Shown here piece after piece: positions 17,966-27,543 of a stretch of 64,000 nucleotides of DNA (positions are counted from its first letter, which is position 1; each line of letters starts with the position of its first letter). The notes beneath the pieces were generated by a model that did no database searches, was not told where the DNA came from, and saw nothing but the letters and a program-made list of their open reading frames with translations. The position numbers and the translations under genes were made by a program. Origin of the DNA: Leeuwenhoekiella sp. (GTDB lineage: Bacteria > Bacteroidota > Bacteroidia > Flavobacteriales > Flavobacteriaceae); NCBI GenBank assembly GCA_002708845.1, contig PAPI01000018.1:62001-126000 (forward strand). The letters are read 5' to 3'.

Positions 17966-19096
17966 TTATAATACTGTAATCTCGTGTGTATATTCAGGTA
18001 CATCAGCATTAAAGAAAATCTGAATATCTACATTTGACATATCAACCTCTCCTCTGAACTTAAAACTGTTTGCCCAGTAGTCATCTGTTACGGGAACCAT
18101 ATAGTAAAAAGATTCGGGTGTATCCGGATTTGGTCTGTTGTTATCTCCATTCACGCTACCATACCACTCTTCCTGAGTGTTACCATCTGTGGTTACCGTG
18201 AACCTGAATTTGTAACGCTCATCTCTTCCCCAGGATTCCTGTTTAAATTCTACAAATCCATCTTGAACCTCCCAGGTACCATTCCCTGTATAATCGAAAG
18301 AAAACATATATTCACCACGCGGAGGAAACCAAAGTTCTACTTTGTCAATTGTAGACATTGACGTCGTACCATCACTGAAATCTAAACGTATTCTATAAAC
18401 CGCCTCAGAACCTGAGAAAGTGGCTTCACCGTCTTTTTTTAGTTTATCATCAGTTCCTATATAAAAACTCTCTGGTTCTCCGGTATTGCGGGTTACAAAT
18501 TGGTAAGAGCCAGCTTCAAGCTTGGTGTAAATTTCAAATGTATTCTGACCTGTTTTCACAAATGACTGTGCAGCAGACAAATCTTCACCTCCTTCAGTTG
18601 CAGTTCCCGTAATGAATAACTCATCTGGAGTAGGAAAACCGGCAGGACGCTCTACCTCAATGGTATTTATTTCTGAAGCTTGTTTTATATTCAAGCCTTT
18701 AGAACTCCATACCGTCCATTGCAGCTTTCCAGTTTCTTCAGCAGCTATACCAGCCATACCGGCTATTTCATTTAATTTAGAAATTTGCATATTCAGCTTG
18801 TTATCAAAGCCTCTACCATTAGAAGGGATCACGTATAAGGGATCTGAAAAATCGCCTCCCTCTTCATCAAAAACTACCTCATACATTACCACACCATTAT
18901 CTGCAGATTTTGAAGCCTGCCATTCAAATACAACAGCGCTGTTTGCCCCAAGATTTAAGAATTTGTTGTTTTCAGGGGTGTACAAAGCTTCTACTTCTGA
19001 GACCTCTGCAACATTTAAAGACTCATCATCATCACAAGCAGTAAAAGCTGCAACAAAAGCGATAAGAGCCGTCATTTTGGTTATTATATTTTTCAT
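17966..19096 (-). CDS. SusE-type outer-membrane glycan-binding lipoprotein
   Basis: A 376-residue lipoprotein (MTALIAFVAAFTACDDD, lipobox Cys near 21). After a SusE-like N-terminal domain (LNLGANSAVVFEWQASKSAD, typical of the family), two further beta-rich modules follow: FPTPDELFITGTATEGG and an END region with NRPNPDTPESFYYMVPV. Surface glycan-binding proteins of this type help capture polysaccharide for the SusCD pump. It sits directly after susD (39-base gap) and 10 bases before GH76. The mannan ligand is inferred from neighbours. Confidence 0.85.
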   Translation of the reverse strand: MKNIITKMTALIAFVAAFTACDDDESLNVAEVSEVEALYTPENNKFLNLGANSAVVFEWQASKSADNGVVMYEVVFDEEGGDFSDPLYVIPSNGRGFDNKLNMQISKLNEIAGMAGIAAEETGKLQWTVWSSKGLNIKQASEINTIEVERPAGFPTPDELFITGTATEGGEDLSAAQSFVKTGQNTFEIYTKLEAGSYQFVTRNTGEPESFYIGTDDKLKKDGEATFSGSEAVYRIRLDFSDGTTSMSTIDKVELWFPPRGEYMFSFDYTGNGTWEVQDGFVEFKQESWGRDERYKFRFTVTTDGNTQEEWYGSVNGDNNRPNPDTPESFYYMVPVTDDYWANSFKFRGEVDMSNVDIQIFFNADVPEYTHEITVL

Positions 19097-19135
19097 AACT
19101 AGAATATTTAATTGTTTTTATACTTGTTTAATGGA

Positions 19136-20755
19136 TTACCATCCGGGATTTTGACTGAGATTTGGGTTTATGAGACGCTCATCCCGTGGGATTGGCCATA
19201 GGTAATGTCTAGAGGCGTCAAAGGTTCTTAAACTGACTCTTAAATAACCGTCATCTATATCATCGGGACCAAACTGTGCGCCGTGAGCAAAACCATTAAG
19301 TACATCTTCTGCAATTTCCCAACGACGTATATCGAATATGCGTAATCCCTCTAATGCAAGCTCAACACGTCTCTCATTACGTATTTCTTCACGCATTTCC
19401 TGATCATTCAAACCGGAAGGATAATTAAGTGCAGCAGGATCAGTAAAACCGGCGCGTTCTCTTAACAAAGCGATGGTTTCATCCCAAACGGTTTCAGAAA
19501 ACTCACCCAGTTCGTGCTTAGCTTCAGCATACATCAACAAAACATCAGCATAGCGAATAAGCATAAGATTGGTACTTATCGCTAGACCTGCTTCGTGATT
19601 GGGATCAAAATATTTTCTAACATAGTAGCCTGTAGAAGTTGTTGAACCACCAGGAGCATACTCATCAGTTCCATCGCCAGGATCTGAACCCGGTTTTATA
19701 TAAATCGTACTCGTACCCTCTAAATCCTGCCATTGATAATTGTTATATACAACAGTAGCGGTTAAGCGTGGATCCCTATTTTGATAAGGATTTTCTTCAG
19801 ACCAGCCACTTCCCGGCTCATCAATATCGCTTCCGTTAAGAGTGATATAACTGTCAACCAGTTCTTGAGTAGGAGCAAGCGAATTTACCCGTCCACCAAT
19901 TGATATAGGAACCATATCAAAAAGTTCTCCCCAGGTTCGATCTAAAGGCGCATATTGAAGACTTAAAATATCTTCAGAACTGAATTGATTTTGATTTGAA
20001 AACAAACCCGAATATGAATTGAAGAGCTCATAATCACCCACACTTCCATTCATGATCATTTCGCAATAGGTCACAACCTGAGGCCAATTACCTTCATATA
20101 AATGTACTCTTGCTAGGAAAGCTGCAACCGCACCCTTACTTATACGCCCACGTTCTTCATTAGAATAACTGGAATTAACGGGAATATCATCCATAATGGC
20201 CGTCAGCTCATCCAGAACAAAGGTCAATACATCTTCGCGAGGAGTACGCGTTATGGTAAGCGCTTCTTCTAGAGAAGGGTCACTCTCCAATAAAGGCACA
20301 TCACCAAACCAAGTCATCAGATAGAAATGTTGCCACGCTCTTAAAAAACGTGCTTCTGCTTTCATTCTAGTACGAACATCTTCATTCATATCAGGAACCC
20401 GATCAATATTCGCCAATAACAAATTGGTAGTTTTAATTCCTGCATATCGATCATCCCATTCTGATTGCATACGACCTAGAGAAGGATCATAAGTCCCTGA
20501 AGCAATGGAGGCTGCTCCTGCTATATCGCCTCTACCGTTATAGGCGTTATCAGAAAGCGCTTCATTATAGAAGAAACGCTGACTATTCATCATTTGAGAA
20601 TAGGCTGTATTTAAAAATGTTTGTGCCTTTTGGGTTGAAGTCCAATAAGTTTCGTCTGTAAATACATTTTCAGGAACCAGATCCAGCTTTTCACAATTAG
20701 TAAATAGCAGAGCTAAACTGAGTCCAAAAAGTATTCTGTAGCTATATTTTTTCAT
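19136..20755 (-). CDS. SusD/RagB family nutrient-binding lipoprotein
   Basis: SusD-like protein of 539 residues with lipoprotein leader LFGLSLALLFTNCEKLD (Cys near 21). Family hallmarks are LDLVPENVFTDETYWTS at the N-terminus, ARFLRAWQHFYLMTWFGDVP, TPREDVLTFVLDEL, and the C-terminal NERRVELALEGLRIFDIRRW and LWPIPRDERLINPNLSQNPGW. It forms the lid of the TonB-dependent importer encoded 14 bases upstream and binds mannan fragments (inferred from the operon's GH76). Confidence 0.95.
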   Translation of the reverse strand: MKKYSYRILFGLSLALLFTNCEKLDLVPENVFTDETYWTSTQKAQTFLNTAYSQMMNSQRFFYNEALSDNAYNGRGDIAGAASIASGTYDPSLGRMQSEWDDRYAGIKTTNLLLANIDRVPDMNEDVRTRMKAEARFLRAWQHFYLMTWFGDVPLLESDPSLEEALTITRTPREDVLTFVLDELTAIMDDIPVNSSYSNEERGRISKGAVAAFLARVHLYEGNWPQVVTYCEMIMNGSVGDYELFNSYSGLFSNQNQFSSEDILSLQYAPLDRTWGELFDMVPISIGGRVNSLAPTQELVDSYITLNGSDIDEPGSGWSEENPYQNRDPRLTATVVYNNYQWQDLEGTSTIYIKPGSDPGDGTDEYAPGGSTTSTGYYVRKYFDPNHEAGLAISTNLMLIRYADVLLMYAEAKHELGEFSETVWDETIALLRERAGFTDPAALNYPSGLNDQEMREEIRNERRVELALEGLRIFDIRRWEIAEDVLNGFAHGAQFGPDDIDDGYLRVSLRTFDASRHYLWPIPRDERLINPNLSQNPGW

Positions 20756-20769
20756 ATCAATCTCTTATA

Positions 20770-23700
20770 TTAAAATGTAATGTCTAATCCTAAACCATAG
20801 TAAATCAGGGTAGGATAAGCACGGGCACTATTAGCACCACTATCACTCAGGTTTGAATCAAATTCTGAAAGTTCCGGGTCAAGCCAGTCAGTTTTAGCTA
20901 AAGTGAGCAAATTTGATCCAGACAGGTAAAAACGTGCTTTTTGAATTCCTATAGACTCCATGCTGCTTTGCGGAATAGTATATCCTAACTGTACATTTTT
21001 CAAACGGGCATAAGCTCCATCAAATAAATACATATCAGAACCACGTCTATAGTTATTTGTATTTGATTGTGTGCCGTTATTTGCTAAACGCGGAAAGTAG
21101 GCGTCAGGATTTTGCGGCGTCCAGTAATCCAATTGATGTGTATACATAGTTGCACCATAACCAAAATGAAACGGTTCTACCTGCTCACCACGCACCATCA
21201 TGGTTCGTTTACCTACCCCTTGCACAAAAACACTTAAATCAAAACCTTTAACTTCTACATTATAAGTAAGACCAAAGGTGTAGCGCGGAAATGGGTTTCC
21301 AAAAATGAATTGATCATCATCATCAATAACACCATCTTCATTTAAATCAACATATTTATTATCACCAGGCACCGGCGAGAGCCCTACAGGCACTGCACTA
21401 TTTTCAATCTCGGCAAAACTCTGAAAGATGCCTGCCCGCTTCAGACCTACATAAGATCTGTAGGGCAGACCTTCTCTAAGTATAACCTGTAATTCTTCTA
21501 GTCGTCGCAAAGATTCATTATCCTGAAAAGCCAGAACTTCGTTCTGAGTATCACCAATATTTGCTGTAAGGGTATGGCTAAACAATTTCCCAGTGTGACG
21601 GTATGTGGCCGACAGTTCCCAGCCATAACTTCTAACTTCACCTGCATTAAAATCAGGCAGGTCTGTTCCAAAGACTCCAGGTACTACCGGAGCTACCAAT
21701 ATATCTCTGGTTATTTTATTAAACCAGTCGAATGAAACATAGAGCGACTTGTTAAAGAAATCAAGATCAACACCTAAATTTAAAGTTGCTGCTCGCTCCC
21801 ATTGCAAGTCAGGGTTAGCAAAATCATAACCTGTACCGCTTACAGCTTCATTGTTATAGGCATAAGCATTTTGAAATGTAAAATAGGTTGTCTGATATTG
21901 AAAATCACCTACATTTTGATTTCCTAAAACACCATAAGAACCTCTGAATTTTACACTACCGTAGTTGTCTTTATAATTCTCAAGGAAATCTTCATTAGTC
22001 ACATTATAAATTAGTGAAGCGGAAGGGAAGAATCCCCATCTCAGATCTTTTCTAAATTTAGAAGAACCATCATATCTGAAGCTAAACTCTGCAGTATAAC
22101 GGTTGTCAAATGTATAAGAAGCTCTACCAAAAGCTGAATTCAAACTGTTTTTTGATGAACTTTGGTTGGAATTATATGAAGCATCAGTAATAGTAGTTTC
22201 ACTGATTGGAGTTCCCAAATCAGGGTCTGTGTTAATTCTGAAAATTCCTATACCTCTGTCACTATGGTTTTCATTGGATACTCCAAGCAGAACATTTAAA
22301 TCGTGTTTATCAGCAAAAGTATTAGTATACTCTGCAATAAACTGGGTATTTAAATCAAGGCTCTTACGCATTTCATCACGTGTGTCCCTGTTTTCTCCAT
22401 ACACTCCTCCAGGAACAAAATCAACTCTTTTAGTTCTTGAATAAAGCGAGTTATTATAAAGGCGACCACCAAAAACACCACGGATTTTAAACTTATCGGT
22501 GATAGCGTATTGCAAAGAAAGCGACCCAAATAAATCGTCATTATCGTAATTTCTAAATCCGCCCTGCTCCAAAATCCCTAAAGGATTAAATTGCCCAAGT
22601 ACAGCATTAGTCAGATAATTACCCTCTTCATCCTTTTGTCTGTAATATAGTGGAGTTCTAAATGCATCAACCATTAAAGTACCTGTGCTAAAAGAGTGGT
22701 CTTTTATCTTCTGCTTAGCATAAGCAAGCGTCGTTTCAATTCTGAATTTCTCAAATTCACTGGTCAGATTAATTCTATAATTATAACGTTTAAGACCTTT
22801 TTCTGGCCCTACAAAAATGCTTTTCTCATCTGTATAACCTATAGAAGCTCTATAAGTGGTGTTCTCATTTCCACCCGAAATGGCAAAACTGTGATTTTGC
22901 ATTAAAGCAGGTTGCACAATTTCTTCTGCAAACCACTCTTCAGAACCATTTTCTCTAAATTCACGTATTTCAGCAGGTGTAAAAACAGCACTATTCACAC
23001 CATCAGAATTAAAGGCTGATTCGTTACGTAGAATGGCATTTTCATAACCTTCAACCGGTCTGGTAAAGAAATGAGGATTGTTCATACCGCTCAGTCCATT
23101 GTACTGTACAGTCATCGCTCTTCCCTTGTTTCCCTTTTTAGTTGTAATTAATACCACCCCATTATTAGCACGCGAACCATAAATTGCAGCACTACCTGCA
23201 TCCTTTAAGACCGATACACTTTCAATATCTGAAGGATTTAAACTATTTAGGTCACCTCCTACTATACCGTCAATAACAATTAAGGGACTATTATTACCCA
23301 AAGTACTGATACCTCGTATATTAATATTAAGCGGAGCACCTGGTTCAGAATTGCGCTGTTGAATTGTAAGTCCCGGAGCTTTCCCCTGCAACGATTGCGT
23401 TACATTGGCTGAAGAACGACCATCAAAAGCTTCCTGACTAATTTGATCAACCGCTCCTGCAACTCTAGAACGCACCTGCGTCCCATAACCCACTACCACT
23501 ACTTCTTCCAGGCTCGCCACATCATCCTCTAGAACAACATCGATTTCGTTACGTGCTCCAACTTCCAACTCAATCGTTTTCATTCCTACAAAAGAAAAAA
23601 CTAATACACTTTCTGGACCAGCTACTGTTAACGAATAATTACCGTCAAAATCAGTTTGAGTTCCATTTCCTGTACCTTTTTCTAAAACGGTAACACCTGG

Positions 23701-23877
23701 AATTGGAGCAGCATTTACATCAGTTACTACCCCCTGAATCGTCTCCTGAGCATAAGAAAATTGAAGGAATAGCAGTAAAAAAGCTATTAATCCAAACCGC
23801 TTCTTATTACGGTTGCAGTCATACACCTGAATACTAAAGTTTCTAAAGGGTAGATTTATTAAGTTTCTTTTTTTCAT
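20770..23877 (-). CDS. SusC/RagA TonB-dependent outer-membrane transporter
   Basis: SusC-like transporter of 1035 residues. After a signal peptide (FGLIAFLLLFLQFSYAQ) come a carboxypeptidase-regulatory-like domain (IQGVVTDVNAAPIPGVTV), the TonB box/plug region (EEVVVVGYGTQVRSRVAGAV; SVLKDAGSAAIYGSRANNG) and a long beta-barrel ending in ...YYGLGLDITF. The N-terminal extension before the hydrophobic segment is long (about 28 residues) and basic. It imports oligosaccharides with the SusD encoded next. A palindromic operator lies about 50 bases upstream of the start. Confidence 0.95.
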   Translation of the reverse strand: MKKRNLINLPFRNFSIQVYDCNRNKKRFGLIAFLLLFLQFSYAQETIQGVVTDVNAAPIPGVTVLEKGTGNGTQTDFDGNYSLTVAGPESVLVFSFVGMKTIELEVGARNEIDVVLEDDVASLEEVVVVGYGTQVRSRVAGAVDQISQEAFDGRSSANVTQSLQGKAPGLTIQQRNSEPGAPLNINIRGISTLGNNSPLIVIDGIVGGDLNSLNPSDIESVSVLKDAGSAAIYGSRANNGVVLITTKKGNKGRAMTVQYNGLSGMNNPHFFTRPVEGYENAILRNESAFNSDGVNSAVFTPAEIREFRENGSEEWFAEEIVQPALMQNHSFAISGGNENTTYRASIGYTDEKSIFVGPEKGLKRYNYRINLTSEFEKFRIETTLAYAKQKIKDHSFSTGTLMVDAFRTPLYYRQKDEEGNYLTNAVLGQFNPLGILEQGGFRNYDNDDLFGSLSLQYAITDKFKIRGVFGGRLYNNSLYSRTKRVDFVPGGVYGENRDTRDEMRKSLDLNTQFIAEYTNTFADKHDLNVLLGVSNENHSDRGIGIFRINTDPDLGTPISETTITDASYNSNQSSSKNSLNSAFGRASYTFDNRYTAEFSFRYDGSSKFRKDLRWGFFPSASLIYNVTNEDFLENYKDNYGSVKFRGSYGVLGNQNVGDFQYQTTYFTFQNAYAYNNEAVSGTGYDFANPDLQWERAATLNLGVDLDFFNKSLYVSFDWFNKITRDILVAPVVPGVFGTDLPDFNAGEVRSYGWELSATYRHTGKLFSHTLTANIGDTQNEVLAFQDNESLRRLEELQVILREGLPYRSYVGLKRAGIFQSFAEIENSAVPVGLSPVPGDNKYVDLNEDGVIDDDDQFIFGNPFPRYTFGLTYNVEVKGFDLSVFVQGVGKRTMMVRGEQVEPFHFGYGATMYTHQLDYWTPQNPDAYFPRLANNGTQSNTNNYRRGSDMYLFDGAYARLKNVQLGYTIPQSSMESIGIQKARFYLSGSNLLTLAKTDWLDPELSEFDSNLSDSGANSARAYPTLIYYGLGLDITF

Positions 23878-23925
23878 TGATTACTAATTGTTTTTAACAC
23901 CGGATTAACATCGAGTAAATATAAG

Positions 23926-23937
23926 TAAAACGTTTTA
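23926..23937. promoter_or_regulatory. Palindromic operator TAAAACGTTTTA, copy 2
   Basis: Same 12-base palindrome as at 16666, here extended to a perfect 14-mer GTAAAACGTTTTAC (23925-23938), with the same preceding ataag. It lies about 50 bases upstream of the first susC start, suitable for control of the susC-susD-susE-GH76 operon. Confidence 0.72.
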
Positions 23938-24017
23938 CCTAACAAATAAATTTAAATAATATTTTGTACATACATAATTACAATAAACCGTAATACTGCA
24001 TACCTATTCATTCTAAA

Positions 24018-24036
24018 TAGAGACCATTAATCTCTA
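24018..24036 (-). terminator. Possible weak terminator after GH92
   Basis: Short inverted repeat TAGAGA (24018-24023) and TCTCTA (24031-24036) shortly past the GH92 stop at 24043. The stem is only 6 bases and the following - strand T-run is short, so termination is uncertain. Confidence 0.3.
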
Positions 24037-24042
24037 AAAAGA

Positions 24043-26394
24043 CTATTCCATTTGAAACCAACCTGAGTTAGGTTGATCACCAAGTTTATAACTCAATTCT
24101 ACACCTTCTTTTAACTTTTGCAGACTAATACTGTTTTTGTGATAAGGATTGCCATCAAGTTCTACATTTTGAATATAGTAGTTATTGGGGCCGTTATTAT
24201 GTGTGTCTATTATAACGGTACTATCCCATCCTGTGGTAATTTCAATTTTATCAAATAAGGGCGTGCTTAGTTGAAAAGACGGATCTATTTCTACCAGTCC
24301 TTTAACATCAAATAATCCCATCGCAGCCATATTGAACCATGCACCCAACTGCCCCTGATCTTCGTCCTGTCCATAGCCATAACCATGCACGGCCTCGGTT
24401 CCATAAAAATCATCAGAAATTTTGCGCACCCATTTTTGAGTGAGCCAGGGTTTATTGGTAAAATTAAACAGATAGGCTATGTGCAAATTGGGCTGATTTC
24501 CTTGATTATATAAATAATTAAGTCCGGCAAATGCATCAATATCTTCTCCTCCAAACTTGGTTTTTTCCGACACTGTGAAAATAGAATCTAAACGTTTTAC
24601 AAATTTTTCCTCACCCATCTTCTCCACTAACTCGTGTGGTTGATGGGGTACATAAAATGTGTATTGCCATGCATTACCCTCCTGATAACCAATCCAGGGT
24701 TCAAACGGGTCAAAATTGGATAAATACTCACCCTTTCCATCTTTTGGACGAATAAAATCAGTTTTTTCATCATATAAATTTTTCCAATTATCTGCGAGCT
24801 GCATCAATTCCTGATATTCCTTCTCTTTTCCTAAAGCCTTTGCGAACTGAGCTACAGCATATGCACTATAACAATATTCTAAAGTATGTGATACGGAAAA
24901 TGCAGAACCTTCAGGTGAAGTATCCCAACCAGGCTGGTAGACAATATAACCATCATTGATAAAACCTTTCAAATCAGTTTTACCTGCACCTTCAATACGT
25001 TCTTTATAACGTGTTTCATTTTCATAGGCAGCTTTAAAAGCTAATTCTACGTCGTAATCCCGTATTCCTGCCTGATAAGCTGAAGCTATGATAAGACTTA
25101 CAAAATTTGTACCCACACCAGAAACAAATCGAGAATTTGCAAGGCCATCTCCTAACCATCCCGAATTTTTATAAACCGCTAAATGGGTTTGAACTAGGTC
25201 ATTATAATATTCTGGCCAGGCAATGGTCCATAATTGGGTAAGATTCCAAAAACCTCCCCAGATCGCGTCGGTATTGTAAAAATTGAATGTTGGTTTACCA
25301 TCATTATCAAGCGGGATTTGACCAACGCTGCCATCATTTTCAGGAAATTGACCGTTTACATCACTAGCTAAACCTCTTCCTAAAAGTGCGTGATAAAGTC
25401 CGGTGTAGAACTTAGTCTTATTTGTATTAGAAGAGTCTGTAACTTTAATTTTTGAAAGTTCATCTTCCCATTTTTCTTGTGCATTTACAAGTGCTTCATC
25501 AAATGATAGATTTTTAGCCTCGGCATCTAAATTTGCTTTAGCATTCTGGATTGATGTATATGAAAAACCTGCTTTCAATTCTATAGGTTCATCCTGCTCA
25601 GTTTCAAATCGTAAATAAAGACCTACTCCCTCACCGGAATTTTGAAGCACATTTTTGTATTGCTTTTCATGAATAAAAGTTCCGGCCTCAACAGGTTTTT
25701 TATTGATCTTACCTGCAACGAACATTTTGACTTCAGCGCCCTCCTGATATTTCTGAACATACTTAGGATAGGTAGATACCCAGCCTGTAAAAGTTTGATC
25801 TTCTGAATTATAAGACACTTCAGCATTTTTTACATCACCGCTTTCTCCCAACTCATTACCTATATCTAAAATGACATACGCGCTATCACTTGCCGGGTAG
25901 GTATATTTATGAAAGCCCACGCGTTTAGTGGCGGTGAGTTCTGCCGTAACATCATAATCCTTTAGCTTAACTTTATAATACCCAGGACTGGCATGCTCCT
26001 CATTACGATCAAATCGAGACCGGTAACCGGTATCAGGATTTTCTACATCTCCAGGAATCGTTTTTAACTTTCCTGTCATTCCTGTAAATAAAAAACCTCC
26101 AATTTGAAATTCATGCAAGTTTGCAAACCCCTCTATAGTATTATCTCTTGAATCATAACCAGTTGCTTCCCAACCTTGCTCATTTCCTAGACTTCCATTA
26201 GTTGAAGGGCCCAATTTGGCCATGCCAAATGGCAAAGCGGCGGGTGTATAAAAAAACCAACGACTATGTGCAGTTCCTATGTTAGGATCTACGTATTCGG
26301 AGTACGACTCTTGCGATTGTACCAGACTTACTGTGTTATCAGCATTTTGACAGGAAATAAAAAGTGCCAAACAAACAAATAGTAATTTATACAT
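24043..26394 (-). CDS. GH92 alpha-mannosidase lipoprotein, divergent
   Basis: GH92 of 783 residues with lipoprotein leader MYKLLFVCLALFISCQNAD (lipobox near residue 15). The beta-sandwich starts YVDPNIGTAHSRWFFYTPAALPFG, which differs from the usual GH92 opening. In the catalytic region EGNAWQYTFYVPHQP near 571 is kept, but the usual HGNQP is NQGNQPNLH near 628 and the base motif reads DEDQGQLGAWFNMAAMGLF near 678. These replacements suggest a distinct subfamily. It is 3 bases after the MFS gene and so is part of the GntR-isomerase-ROK-transporter group, linking sugar release and uptake. Confidence 0.93.
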   Translation of the reverse strand: MYKLLFVCLALFISCQNADNTVSLVQSQESYSEYVDPNIGTAHSRWFFYTPAALPFGMAKLGPSTNGSLGNEQGWEATGYDSRDNTIEGFANLHEFQIGGFLFTGMTGKLKTIPGDVENPDTGYRSRFDRNEEHASPGYYKVKLKDYDVTAELTATKRVGFHKYTYPASDSAYVILDIGNELGESGDVKNAEVSYNSEDQTFTGWVSTYPKYVQKYQEGAEVKMFVAGKINKKPVEAGTFIHEKQYKNVLQNSGEGVGLYLRFETEQDEPIELKAGFSYTSIQNAKANLDAEAKNLSFDEALVNAQEKWEDELSKIKVTDSSNTNKTKFYTGLYHALLGRGLASDVNGQFPENDGSVGQIPLDNDGKPTFNFYNTDAIWGGFWNLTQLWTIAWPEYYNDLVQTHLAVYKNSGWLGDGLANSRFVSGVGTNFVSLIIASAYQAGIRDYDVELAFKAAYENETRYKERIEGAGKTDLKGFINDGYIVYQPGWDTSPEGSAFSVSHTLEYCYSAYAVAQFAKALGKEKEYQELMQLADNWKNLYDEKTDFIRPKDGKGEYLSNFDPFEPWIGYQEGNAWQYTFYVPHQPHELVEKMGEEKFVKRLDSIFTVSEKTKFGGEDIDAFAGLNYLYNQGNQPNLHIAYLFNFTNKPWLTQKWVRKISDDFYGTEAVHGYGYGQDEDQGQLGAWFNMAAMGLFDVKGLVEIDPSFQLSTPLFDKIEITTGWDSTVIIDTHNNGPNNYYIQNVELDGNPYHKNSISLQKLKEGVELSYKLGDQPNSGWFQME

Positions 26395-26397
26395 ATA

Positions 26398-27543
26398 TCA
26401 ATCTTTAAGTTTAAAATAAGTTGAAAAAATATAGAGTGCTGAAATAATCAGAACAAGGAAACTCCATTGAACTCCATAAATATTGGTCAGCACTCCCATT
26501 ATCGGAGGAATAATTGCCCCACCAACAACCGCCATTATCATTAAACCTGAAATTTCGTTAGCCCGTTTTGGCACTTTACTAATAGTTAATGAAAAAATGA
26601 GGGGAAATAAATTACCAGAACTAAGGCCAATTAAGAAAATAAGCGCGAAAGACATATTTGCAGATACCGATAAAACCAGAAGCAGCAATAGTAACGCAGT
26701 GATAAGAGAAGACCAAAGCAGAAATTTTAAAGTGTTTATTCTAGCAAATAAGATTGCACCAATAAAACGCGTAATCATTAGCGCTCCAAAATAAATACTA
26801 ATGCCTAAAGAAGCCTTTTCTAAACTAATCCCGAATTGTTGGGTAAGTAGATTTTGAATATTTGTATTTATTCCCACATCTATTCCCACAATCAGGAAAA
26901 TGGCGAACACCATAAATGCTACAAAAGGATTCTTTAAAAGCTTTAATGCAGAAGTAAAACTGGCTTTAACCTCTGAAGTAGTCTCCTTAATAGGGGTTAT
27001 AAGTAGCCAAAAACCTACTATGATGGAAATTAGTCCATAAACCAGGAATACCAGTTTCCAGTCCCCATATTGTGCAACCATAAAAGTTGCAATAAGAGGC
27101 CCGAGTAAAGAGCTTATTGCTTTTATAAACTGAGATAAACTCATAAAGCTTGAGAAACGTTTTTCACTAACTACATCCTGCAACAATGGATTTGAAGCTA
27201 CCTGAATTATCGTGTTACCAATACCCAGAAGTACAAAACACCCCAGCAAAACGGCATAAGAATACACTAAGAAAGGTAAGAACATCCCCAATGCGGTAAA
27301 AAATATACCCCATAGCAACACTCTCTTCTTACCCAGATTGTGTTGTACTACAGATACTGGAATTGACAAAGCAAAAAACCATATAAAAACCATGGAAGGG
27401 AGCAGTTGTGACATTTCTGGAGAAAGGTCAAAATCCCGTTTAGCAAAACCAGTTGAAACACCAACTATATCCACAAAACCCATGACCACATAAGACAACA
27501 GGACAGGAATGATAATTTTACTAGAAGAAACTTTATTTTCCAT
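26398..27543 (-). CDS. MFS sugar permease (FHS/FucP-like)
   Basis: A 381-residue polytopic membrane protein with about 11-12 hydrophobic segments. The N-terminal signature VVMGFVDIVGVSTGFAKRDF and LGKKRVLLWGIFFTALGMFLPF resemble fucose/glucose:H+ symporters of the FHS type found in Bacteroidota catabolic loci. It should carry the monosaccharide released in the periplasm, probably mannose, across the inner membrane. Its start ATG overlaps the stop of the ROK gene (TAATG, 27541-27545), which indicates translational coupling. Confidence 0.88.
   Translation of the reverse strand: MENKVSSSKIIIPVLLSYVVMGFVDIVGVSTGFAKRDFDLSPEMSQLLPSMVFIWFFALSIPVSVVQHNLGKKRVLLWGIFFTALGMFLPFLVYSYAVLLGCFVLLGIGNTIIQVASNPLLQDVVSEKRFSSFMSLSQFIKAISSLLGPLIATFMVAQYGDWKLVFLVYGLISIIVGFWLLITPIKETTSEVKASFTSALKLLKNPFVAFMVFAIFLIVGIDVGINTNIQNLLTQQFGISLEKASLGISIYFGALMITRFIGAILFARINTLKFLLWSSLITALLLLLLVLSVSANMSFALIFLIGLSSGNLFPLIFSLTISKVPKRANEISGLMIMAVVGGAIIPPIMGVLTNIYGVQWSFLVLIISALYIFSTYFKLKD

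Noticed and set aside
18612-19154. 180-residue + strand frame
   Set aside because: Antisense to the SusE gene start, low-complexity Ser/Ala composition, no signal or motif.
24590-24604. TAAACGTTTTAC-like sequence
   Set aside because: Within GH92 coding sequence and imperfect; not counted as an operator.
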